Positions 23,349 through 29,263 of a stretch of DNA of 29,263 nt are shown here, one piece after another (positions within the stretch are counted from its first letter, which is position 1; each line of letters begins with the position of its first letter). The translations under genes and the position numbers were made by a program. The DNA lies in the NCBI GenBank assembly GCA_927910885.1, contig CAKMOD010000015.1, positions 1 to 29,263 of the forward strand. The letters run 5' to 3'. The stretch is from an uncultured Prevotella sp. Lineage in GTDB: Bacteria; Bacteroidota; Bacteroidia; Bacteroidales; Bacteroidaceae. The notes beneath the pieces were generated by a model. That model did not search any database, had not been told where the DNA came from, and saw only the letters and a program-made list of their open reading frames with translations.

Positions 23349-23786
23349 TTACAATCTGTCATCAATGTTATCGCCCTCTGTTGGCTTCATATCCTCTTCG
23401 AAGTTGGTAATACCAGCCTTAACGAGGATTTCATACCACTGAAGGAGCTTCTTGATATCGCTTGTGTGTACACGATCACGATCGAAGTCAGGAAGAACCT
23501 CTGCAAAGTAGTTCTGCAACTCCTTAGCTGAAGCCTTGCGCCAGTTCAGAGAAGCCACCTTGCCCTCTTCCTTGTCGCGCAACTTTGCCAACACTTCACC
23601 CAATGGAACATCATCAGACTCAGTGAACATTGCAATATCAGCAAGACTCGTCACACGGTCTGTACCGAATGCTGGCTGACGCTTGTGAGTTTCATCAAGC
23701 GACTCAACAATAAGATTCATTTTACCACGGCTTACCAGCTTATAAAGACCTGGCTTACCTGCAATTGAAAGGATTGTCTGTAACAT
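23349..23786 (-). CDS. DUF5606 domain protein
   Basis: A 145-residue soluble protein of a family confined largely to Bacteroidetes. The family start LQTILSIAGKPGLYKLVSRG is at 2-21, followed by NLIVESLDETHKRQP, then a helical second half (LGEVLAKLRDKE, SAKELQNYFAEVLPDFDRD, SDIKKLLQWYEIL). No catalytic motif. Its function is unknown. It is last in the nusB-yajC-ybbR-coaE operon, 27 bp after coaE, and its place beside housekeeping genes suggests a conserved cellular role. Confidence 0.9.
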   Translation of the reverse strand: MLQTILSIAGKPGLYKLVSRGKMNLIVESLDETHKRQPAFGTDRVTSLADIAMFTESDDVPLGEVLAKLRDKEEGKVASLNWRKASAKELQNYFAEVLPDFDRDRVHTSDIKKLLQWYEILVKAGITNFEEDMKPTEGDNIDDRL

Positions 23787-23813
23787 TTTAATCTATTCTT
23801 GTTTATAATTTAA

Positions 23814-24377
23814 TTATTCTGAAATAACGGAAAGCAAGTGGTCTACCTGTGGAGCGAGAGGGCGTACACCATCGTTGATGATTTCATAATCACTACGTCT
23901 TAATACTTCCTCTTGCGGTAGTTGACGTGCCATCCACTCAAGGGTCTTTTCCTTACTAATACCATCACGTGCCATCACACGACGAATACGTACTTCTTCC
24001 GGCGCCGTAACGCATACTACCTTATCTATATGAGTACGCTTATCAAAACCACTATCAAAGAGTATTGCACTCTCAAGCCATGACAGCCCCGATTGTTCAA
24101 AGTCTCGCGCTACAGCTGGGTGTATCACTGCATTGACAGCTTGCACATGCGCCTCACTCTGTAAGAGATAGGCTGCAAGGATGGCTTTCTGCAAGACACC
24201 ATCACGGAAGACATCGTCACCGACAAGTGCAGAAAGTTCTTGTTGCAGTGGTTGAGAGGTACACATCAATTCCTTTGCGTGCGCATCACAATCGTAAACA
24301 GAGATTCCACGCTCAGCAAGAAGCTTACAGACGTAAGACTTTCCACTGCCAATACCACCAGTCAACGCTACTATCAT
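23814..24377 (-). CDS. coaE: Dephospho-CoA kinase CoaE
   Basis: A 187-residue P-loop kinase for the last step of coenzyme A synthesis, phosphorylating the 3' hydroxyl of dephospho-CoA. The Walker A motif GGIGSGKS is at 7-14, followed by the conserved VYDCDAHAKEL. VVCVTAPEEVRIRRVMARDG carries the lid Arg residues and RSDYEIINDG the C-terminal family motif. Length is usual, at the short end. Its ATG overlaps the ybbR stop by 4 bases, so translation is likely coupled. Confidence 0.95.
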   Translation of the reverse strand: MIVALTGGIGSGKSYVCKLLAERGISVYDCDAHAKELMCTSQPLQQELSALVGDDVFRDGVLQKAILAAYLLQSEAHVQAVNAVIHPAVARDFEQSGLSWLESAILFDSGFDKRTHIDKVVCVTAPEEVRIRRVMARDGISKEKTLEWMARQLPQEEVLRRSDYEIINDGVRPLAPQVDHLLSVISE

Positions 24378-25387
24378 CGCTGTTCTATGAGATAATCAAC
24401 CGTATTTACTTCCGAGCGTACGTTGCGCACACCATTAGGAGAACTTATCACATAGACAGGACATTTTTCCTTATTACCTTTCTCTATCTCTTCGTAGTTG
24501 ACTACAACACGGAAGCCTACAGGGAGAAGTTCTTTTGTCTCCGCATTCTTTGGCATCGAACGCATACGATAGGCACCTACCACAAACTTCACTTTTATCT
24601 TGCTTGGGAAGGTACGTATCACCTTGTTGTCAGGCATATTAATAGCTTCAATAGGTACCTCAACAGTCTCCTCAGTAAGTACGTCTGGATAGAGTTTCAT
24701 CTTTACTCTGGAAGGAACACACTTGGCATTCGTAAACTTACGAAGGTCTACTGTCAACTCCTTGACATCTGTAAAGTTGGTAATCTGCTGTCGCTCCGTA
24801 TAGACTGTTTGAATACTATCCAACACATTACGAGCTGCATAAACCTGAACGCTATCTGGAGTAAAGTCAACACGAGCAAGATAATAGTTATCACCTGGTG
24901 TTACTGTTCCCAAAAGGCGTACAGGTACCTTTTTATGACGACCGAAATTGAAAGAGAAAGAGAACTTGCCAGCCTTAACAGAAGCTATCTTTGAACTCTT
25001 TGACAGTTGAAGATAAATCTGACGCTGAAGTTCTGCAACGGATATATCTCCCTTACTTCGTCCATCACTATGGACTTTGTAATCGACATAGATTGGGCGG
25101 AAAGTATCGTCAAGACCATAATACGCAATCATATATCCCTTGTCGCGCACTGTAAAGCGGACAACAGAATCAAGGTCACTGGTAACAACCACATTACGAG
25201 GAACACCCGTCATACGAAGTGGTATACTGAACTCACGCTCATAAGTTTCGTTCAGTGTCATTATCAACCAGAACCCTCCACTCAATACCAAGAAAAACAA
25301 AAAAATCAGAAACTCCTTGTTGAATATCCTCAACAAGAAGTTCCTGAAGGTACTGAATGTATGAAGCGATTTGCTTGTTTTCATCAA
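24374..25387 (-). CDS. YbbR-like domain membrane-anchored protein
   Basis: A 337-residue protein with an N-terminal cytoplasmic tail, one membrane anchor at ~28-48 (FLIFLFFLVLSGGFWLIMTL) and a long exported part of YbbR-like beta repeats (EFSIPLRMTGVPRNVVVTSD; VPVRLLGTVTPGDNYYLARV; ETVEVPIEAINMPDN). In Firmicutes, YbbR/CdaR regulates the CdaA cyclase, but no cdaA is in this window, so that role should not be assumed. It overlaps coaE by 4 bases and lies 29 bp after yajC. A second in-frame ATG (MKTS) follows the first. Confidence 0.85.
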   Translation of the reverse strand: MMKTSKSLHTFSTFRNFLLRIFNKEFLIFLFFLVLSGGFWLIMTLNETYEREFSIPLRMTGVPRNVVVTSDLDSVVRFTVRDKGYMIAYYGLDDTFRPIYVDYKVHSDGRSKGDISVAELQRQIYLQLSKSSKIASVKAGKFSFSFNFGRHKKVPVRLLGTVTPGDNYYLARVDFTPDSVQVYAARNVLDSIQTVYTERQQITNFTDVKELTVDLRKFTNAKCVPSRVKMKLYPDVLTEETVEVPIEAINMPDNKVIRTFPSKIKVKFVVGAYRMRSMPKNAETKELLPVGFRVVVNYEEIEKGNKEKCPVYVISSPNGVRNVRSEVNTVDYLIEQR

Positions 25388-25416
25388 ATGCTTTCCGTCT
25401 TTTCTGTCAATAAGAA

Positions 25417-25746
25417 TTACTTAGTCTGACCCTGCTGAGAAGCCTGTACGTTTGCAAATACGTAGTTCTTATCAACAGTGATAACAACACCACGTGCAAT
25501 CTCAATTTCAACCTTATTAGTTGTCATATCGATATGCTTAACTGTTCCATAGATTCCACCACCAGTCACAACAGAATCACCTGCTGAGAGGGCATTCTGG
25601 AAAGCACGAATCTCCTTCTGCTTCTTCTGCTGTGGACGAATCATGAAAAACCACATGATGGCAAAGATAGCAACCATCATGATAATCATAGGCATTGGGC
25701 TGCCCTGACCTGCAGCCTGTGCTGCGAGGATAAATGTTGTATTCAT
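25417..25746 (-). CDS. yajC: Preprotein translocase subunit YajC
   Basis: A 109-residue small membrane protein, accessory to SecDF-YajC. One membrane segment (~19-36, MPMIIMMVAIFAIMWFFMI) is followed by the family motif RPQQKKQKE (37-45), then the conserved soluble domain with GDSVVTGGGIYGTV and EIARGVVITVDKN. Length is typical. It lies 150 bp after nusB and 29 bp before ybbR. Confidence 0.96.
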   Translation of the reverse strand: MNTTFILAAQAAGQGSPMPMIIMMVAIFAIMWFFMIRPQQKKQKEIRAFQNALSAGDSVVTGGGIYGTVKHIDMTTNKVEIEIARGVVITVDKNYVFANVQASQQGQTK

Positions 25747-25896
25747 TATTTATCAGTTATTATGTTCTTAATTTATGGGTGTGAATAGGAGGCTATAAGC
25801 AAACATACCTTTCAAAAGGCTTTCATAATCACTTATCGTTATAACCCTTAACAAGCCTTTTTCATTACGCCTCTTAAATGCTTCTTGCCTATATCT

Positions 25897-26973
25897 TTAT
25901 TCCTTATTCTCCGCTTGATCAGTCGCTTGCTGCTGACGATAAGCTACACGCTGAGCAGAAGTCTGCGCAATCGTTGGGCGACGTCCCTCACGACGAGGTG
26001 CTCTTTCGTCTTGGCGTTCATTGCGAGGACGATGTTGGCGAGGCTCTGGCATTGTCTTCATCATCTTACCAATCTGTATGAGATGACGTGCAATCGTATC
26101 AAGCATACCGTTGATATATCCACCACTTCTCGGTGTACTATACAACTTAGCCAAGTCAACATACTCATTGATAGTTACCGTTACTGGGATGTTAGGGAAA
26201 GTAAGCATCTCAGCAATAGCTATCTGCATGATGACAACATCCATATAAGCCAAACGAGAGAAATCCCAGTTGCGGCTTGATTCACTCATATAACGCTGAT
26301 AGTCATCTGCATTGAGGATTGTTGACCGGAAGAGTTTCAGTGCAAAATCACGGTCCTCCTCGTCACGATATTCTGGCAGAAGTTCCTGATCAGCACCGTT
26401 AGCAGGGTCGAATCGTTTGATGGTCTTGATAACAAAGGTATCAACAACCTCCTTGTCATCATTCCAATAAAGACTCTTCTCCTCCAAGATAGCATCCAAC
26501 TCAAGATTCTCTTGTATGAGTGTACGATAAATCTTACGCCACACCTCACGGTCTGCCTCGTATGAATCATCATCACTCGCCATGTATTCTTGGTAGATAG
26601 TGCTTTGTTCAATCTGATCACAGAGTTTACGCACAGCCTCCATATCATCTTCCCAACGACGTTTCTGTGATTCCATGAAAAGATTTAGCTGCTTGTTTTC
26701 CTCCAACTGAACAGCGAACTTATTGTTTACAAAACGAGCTGAGGGAGCCTCTGTCCCTTCACGATTAGCACGAGTTGCAGCAATCTCCACGCGATGGCGC
26801 TCCTCTTGCGTGATTGATACGATTAAGGCCAAGAGGTAATTGTAGAGGTCATACGCTTTCGCCAAGCTGAAAAGAAGTTCCTTCTCAGCATTGTCCATAT
26901 TCCTGTTACCGTTCTGATAGTATGCATAGGTTAACTGGACAATCTTAATTCTTATTAATTCCCTATTGATCAT
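25897..26973 (-). CDS. nusB: Transcription antitermination protein NusB, long Bacteroidetes form
   Basis: A 358-residue protein from the ATG at 26973 (MINRELIRIKIVQLTYAYY); an upstream ATG at 27021 lies inside the promoter. The NusB fold is split: an N-terminal helix pair with IRIKIVQLTYAYYQ (8-21), a long Bacteroidetes-type insertion (~60-200) and the C-terminal half (SRLAYMDVVIMQIAIAEML, FPNIPVTVTINEYVDLAKLY, YINGMLDTIARHL). Classic NusB is about 140 residues. The last ~45 residues are Arg- and Gln-rich and probably disordered (RPRNERQDERAPRREGRR). NusB with NusE binds boxA RNA in rRNA antitermination. It is first in the five-gene operon. Confidence 0.92.
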   Translation of the reverse strand: MINRELIRIKIVQLTYAYYQNGNRNMDNAEKELLFSLAKAYDLYNYLLALIVSITQEERHRVEIAATRANREGTEAPSARFVNNKFAVQLEENKQLNLFMESQKRRWEDDMEAVRKLCDQIEQSTIYQEYMASDDDSYEADREVWRKIYRTLIQENLELDAILEEKSLYWNDDKEVVDTFVIKTIKRFDPANGADQELLPEYRDEEDRDFALKLFRSTILNADDYQRYMSESSRNWDFSRLAYMDVVIMQIAIAEMLTFPNIPVTVTINEYVDLAKLYSTPRSGGYINGMLDTIARHLIQIGKMMKTMPEPRQHRPRNERQDERAPRREGRRPTIAQTSAQRVAYRQQQATDQAENKE

Positions 26974-27018
26974 TGTCTGTTCTAAAAGATTGTGTTTCGT
27001 ATTGAATACTTTATTTTG

Positions 27019-27049
27019 CAAATGTAGGAAAATTCCTTCGTACGTGCAA
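27019..27049 (-). promoter_or_regulatory. Promoter of the nusB operon
   Basis: Minus strand: TTGC (27049-27046), 19 bp, TACATTTG (27026-27019). RNA would start near 27012, 39 bases before the ATG at 26973. Confidence 0.78.
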
Positions 27050-27086
27050 GCATTAATATCTTTTTCTATGTTTTTTAAGAGAATAC

Positions 27087-27117
27087 TTGCTCAATCCGTT
27101 GAAAAGAAGTAACTTTG
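27087..27117 (+). promoter_or_regulatory. Promoter of the rplY-pth-S4 operon
   Basis: TTGC (27087-27090), 19 bp, TAACTTTG (27110-27117); a near mirror of the nusB promoter 38 bp away. RNA would start near 27124, leaving a leader of ~113 bases. Confidence 0.78.
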
Positions 27118-27236
27118 CAGTGCTTTTTGCAAATTGAGGATTGAAAGTTGTGATATTCATTAGATTTCCAATTCCTTAGTCTCTCAGTGTGTGATGGCGA
27201 ATTAAAGTTCATATTAATTTAGAGTAACACAAAATT

Positions 27237-27842
27237 ATGAAACAAATTAAAGTAACAGGTCAGAAGCGTACAGACCTTGGAAAGAAAGCTTCAAAGCAGC
27301 TCCGTAAGGAGGGTTTGATTCCATGTAACCTCTATGGTGAGGCAAAGAAGGATGGCAAGCCAGTAGCATTCTCATTCACTGCTTCAATGTCAGAGTTGCG
27401 TAAGTTGGTTTACACTCCACACATCTACGTTGTAGACTTGGTTATCGATGGTGAGGCTCGCAAGGCAGTTCTTAAGGAGCTCCAGTTCCACCCAGTAACA
27501 GACGCTCTTCTCCACGTAGACTTCTATGAGGTTAACGAGCAGAAGCCAATCGTTATGGGTGTACCAGTTAAGCTCGTTGGTTTGGCACAGGGTGTTCGCG
27601 ATGGTGGTCGTATGAACATGTCTATCCGTAAGATTAACGTTAAGGCTCCTTACACTCAGATTCCTGAGCACCTCGACATCAACGTTACTGAGCTTCGTCT
27701 TGGTAAGAGTATCAAGGTTGGTGAGTTGAGCTTCGAGGGTCTTGAGTTGGTAACTCCAAAGGAGGTTGTAGTTTGCTCTATCAAGGCTACACGTAACTCT
27801 ATCCAGGCTGCGCAGGCTGCTGCGGCTGCTGCTGCTCAGTAA
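27237..27842 (+). CDS. rplY: 50S ribosomal protein L25 (Ctc/TL5 form)
   Basis: A 201-residue protein. Residues 1-92 are the L25 5S-rRNA-binding domain (TGQKRTDLGKKASKQLRKEG, IPCNLYG) and ~95-185 the beta-rich TL5/CTC C-terminal domain (EQKPIVMGVPVKLVGLAQGV, DGGRMNM). The tail is Ala-rich (QAAAAAAAQ-like). The two-domain form is usual in Bacteroidetes. The gene shows the strongly biased codons of a highly expressed gene (GTT/GTA, CGT, AAG). First gene of the operon; pth starts 32 bp later. Confidence 0.96.
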   Translation: MKQIKVTGQKRTDLGKKASKQLRKEGLIPCNLYGEAKKDGKPVAFSFTASMSELRKLVYTPHIYVVDLVIDGEARKAVLKELQFHPVTDALLHVDFYEVNEQKPIVMGVPVKLVGLAQGVRDGGRMNMSIRKINVKAPYTQIPEHLDINVTELRLGKSIKVGELSFEGLELVTPKEVVVCSIKATRNSIQAAQAAAAAAAQ

Positions 27843-27874
27843 TCATAACGAAACCAATTAATTCAATATAAGAA

Positions 27875-28447
27875 TTGGACAAGTATTTGATTTGTGGATT
27901 GGGTAACCCTGGTTATGAATACGAGGGAACCAGACACAATACAGGATTTATGGTATTGGACGCTTTCGCTAAAGCGTCCAATATTGTTTTTGAGGATAAG
28001 CGTTATGGTTTCGTTGCAGAGACAACCATTAAAGGTCGCAAGATTATTCTTCTGAAGCCTACGACATTCATGAATCTATCAGGAAATGCCGTGCGCTACT
28101 GGCTCAACAAAGAGAATATCGACCAGAGCCGACTCTTGGTTATCTCTGACGATGTTGCCCTTCCATTAGGTGCTTTCCGCTTGAAAGGAAATGGATCAAA
28201 CGGTGGCCACAATGGTTTAGGACATATCCAGCAACTTATCGGACAGAACTATGCTCGTCTGCGGATGGGTGTTGGAAATGACTATCCACGTGGTGGGCAA
28301 GTTGACTGGGTATTAGGTCGCTACTCTGACGAGGAGATGAAAGAACTTCAGCCAGCTATCGACTTAGGCGTAGACATCATCAAGAGTTTTGCTCTTGCTG
28401 GTATCGACATCACAATGAACCAGTTTAACAAACTCGGAAAGAAGTAA
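27875..28447 (+). CDS. pth: Peptidyl-tRNA hydrolase
   Basis: A 190-residue enzyme that frees tRNA from peptides dropped by the ribosome. The catalytic residues are seen: Asn11 in GLGNPG, His21 in TRHNTGF, Asn67 in FMNLSG, Asp92/Asp93 in SDDVALP and Asn113 in GGHNGL. The start must be the TTG at 27875, since a stop at 27869 and no ATG lie upstream in frame, and the first in-frame ATG (27950) would remove the GLGNPG and His21 motifs. Flanked by rplY (32 bp) and the S4 gene (31 bp). Confidence 0.96.
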   Translation: MDKYLICGLGNPGYEYEGTRHNTGFMVLDAFAKASNIVFEDKRYGFVAETTIKGRKIILLKPTTFMNLSGNAVRYWLNKENIDQSRLLVISDDVALPLGAFRLKGNGSNGGHNGLGHIQQLIGQNYARLRMGVGNDYPRGGQVDWVLGRYSDEEMKELQPAIDLGVDIIKSFALAGIDITMNQFNKLGKK

Positions 28448-28478
28448 TCGCACATCCTCTTTAATATAATATGAGACT

Positions 28479-28901
28479 ATGAACGATATTGCGAGAATTG
28501 ACAAATGGCTATGGGCTGCCCGCATCTATAAGACCCGCTCCATCGCTGCAGACGCATGCAAGAATGGACGTGTCACAATAAAAGGTATCAACGTAAAGCC
28601 TTCTCACACCATCAAGGCGGGTGAAGTGGTGAGTGTTAAGAAGTCGCCTATCACCTATTCGTTCAAGGTTCTCAAACCGATTGAACAGCGTGTTGGTGCA
28701 AAACTCATCCCTGAAGTCTATGAGAATGTGACTGATGCTAAGCAGTATGAACTCTTAGAGATGAGCCGCATTAGTGGATTCGTTGACAGAGCACGTGGTA
28801 CAGGACGCCCAACCAAGAAGGATCGCCGTCAGATGGATGCCTTTGTCGACCCTGCCCTATTTGGTTTTGATGAGGATGATGACGAGGATGAAACATTCTA
28901 A
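28479..28901 (+). CDS. S4-domain RNA-binding protein (Hsp15/HslR-like)
   Basis: A 140-residue protein. Residues ~5-65 are the S4 RNA-binding domain (RIDKWLWAARIYKTRSIAAD, NGRVTIKGINVKPSHTIKAG). A basic helical part follows (RGTGRPTKKDRRQMD) and then an acidic end (DEDDDEDETF). HslR in Escherichia coli binds blocked 50S subunits carrying nascent chains; a place beside pth suggests a related ribosome rescue role here. The last gene of the operon. Confidence 0.92.
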   Translation: MNDIARIDKWLWAARIYKTRSIAADACKNGRVTIKGINVKPSHTIKAGEVVSVKKSPITYSFKVLKPIEQRVGAKLIPEVYENVTDAKQYELLEMSRISGFVDRARGTGRPTKKDRRQMDAFVDPALFGFDEDDDEDETF

Positions 28902-28995
28902 AATCGTTGTCTGATAGGTTAAAACAAACTGATAGACAGCATAACAAAGGCTATGTCACACTGACATTGCAACAAATACTATTGTAAAAATATAG

Positions 28996-29055
28996 GAATG
29001 CACGACTCATACTCCGTTAATAACAATTATAAACGGATGTAAGAGCCGTGCATTC
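28996..29055 (+). terminator. Long hairpin after the S4 gene
   Basis: GAATGCACGACTC (28996-29008) and what follows pairs with GAGCCGTGCATTC (29043-29055); the inner part ACTCCGTT/AACGGATGT extends the stem with a bulge and mismatches. There is only a weak T tract after it. Confidence 0.6.
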
Positions 29056-29184
29056 TTATATAAAAACAGCTCATTATCTTAACTTAAAAGCATATTCTAC
29101 TACAACGTAAATCCTGCGAAATATTATTACAAAAACTTCACGTTATATTGTCTAAAAAGGATTGAAAAGCCCCTTTTCACACAC

Positions 29185-29263
29185 ATCTATAACTTTCAAT
29201 AAATCAACCGATTACAAAACACCATTTTAAAAGATGCCTAATTGGACTTCAAAAGGGCGTTAG
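29185..29263. repeat. 22-bp-period element 4, truncated by window end
   Basis: AAAAG occurs at 29229 and again exactly 22 bp on at 29251. The reverse complement of 29229-29263 agrees with 22010-22044 at 32 of 35 positions; similarity continues to about 29201 (AAATCA followed by transitions only) and more weakly to about 29185. Confidence 0.75.

Larger units (their letters stand above)
28902..29263. other. Gene-free end of the window
   Basis: A 362-bp stretch with the hairpin (28996-29055) and, at its end, a copy of the 22-bp-period element cut by the window edge. No gene is seen. Confidence 0.5.

Noticed and set aside
24227..24994. A 255-codon open frame on the plus strand
   Set aside because: Antisense to ybbR and coaE, with composition rich in His, Tyr and Arg and no family resemblance.

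Overview
The window reads as chromosomal DNA of an oral-type Prevotella or a close relative (Bacteroidales). Grounds: promoters have the Bacteroidetes form (TAnnTTTG at -7, TTG-type element about 19 bp upstream); two secreted proteins end in type IX-like C-terminal sequences; lipoproteins have Bacteroidetes lipoboxes; and several families typical of the phylum occur (DUF5606, DUF4846, long NusB, YajC-YbbR-CoaE neighbourhood, L25-Pth-S4). No rRNA, tRNA, CRISPR array or transposase gene was found.

Layout. 1-5758: 3' part of an outer-membrane TonB-dependent receptor of the haem/haemoglobin type, then three surface-lipoprotein genes on the same strand; two share a lipocalin-like domain and one is a leucine-rich beta-solenoid-like protein. 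5901-6586: a Crp/Fnr regulator whose frame is broken twice, each time at a homopolymer run. 7107-9952: divergent pair, a secreted BPL_N/amidotransferase-like protein (-) and a secreted histidine acid phosphatase (+). 10213-11483: queuosine-precursor module on the minus strand, a preQ1-I riboswitch, the transporter YhhQ and the reductase QueF. 11685-13586: a secreted protein with a C-terminal sorting-like end plus a 70-aa small protein. 13980-14816: secreted TlpA-like thioredoxin. 15245-17916: Na+/Ca2+ exchanger and an intact Crp/Fnr (HcpR-like) regulator, divergent from a hemerythrin/DUF488 pair that looks like a nitrosative or oxidative stress unit. 18054-20906: large secreted choice-of-anchor J protein. 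21212-21619: small heat-shock protein behind a sigma-54-like promoter. 22423-23253: DUF4846 lipoprotein. 23349-26973: minus-strand operon nusB-yajC-ybbR-coaE-DUF5606. 27237-28901: plus-strand operon rplY-pth-S4 protein.

The most unusual signal is outside genes. Five gene-free regions carry short arrays with the same period of exactly 22 bp but different, diverged unit sequences (6594-6681, 8427-8514, 15100-15165, 21940-22049, and a window-truncated one at about 29185-29263). The last two are related to each other in inverted orientation over about 63 bp. Units often contain a small internal dyad. They have no separate repeat and spacer parts, so they are not CRISPR arrays. I know of no described element that fits.

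Other points worth follow-up: the doubly frameshifted regulator, the preQ1-I riboswitch with a terminator-like hairpin inside the operon it controls, the sigma-54-like promoter of hsp20, and the 70-aa small protein with a conserved-looking N-terminus beside a sorted secreted protein.
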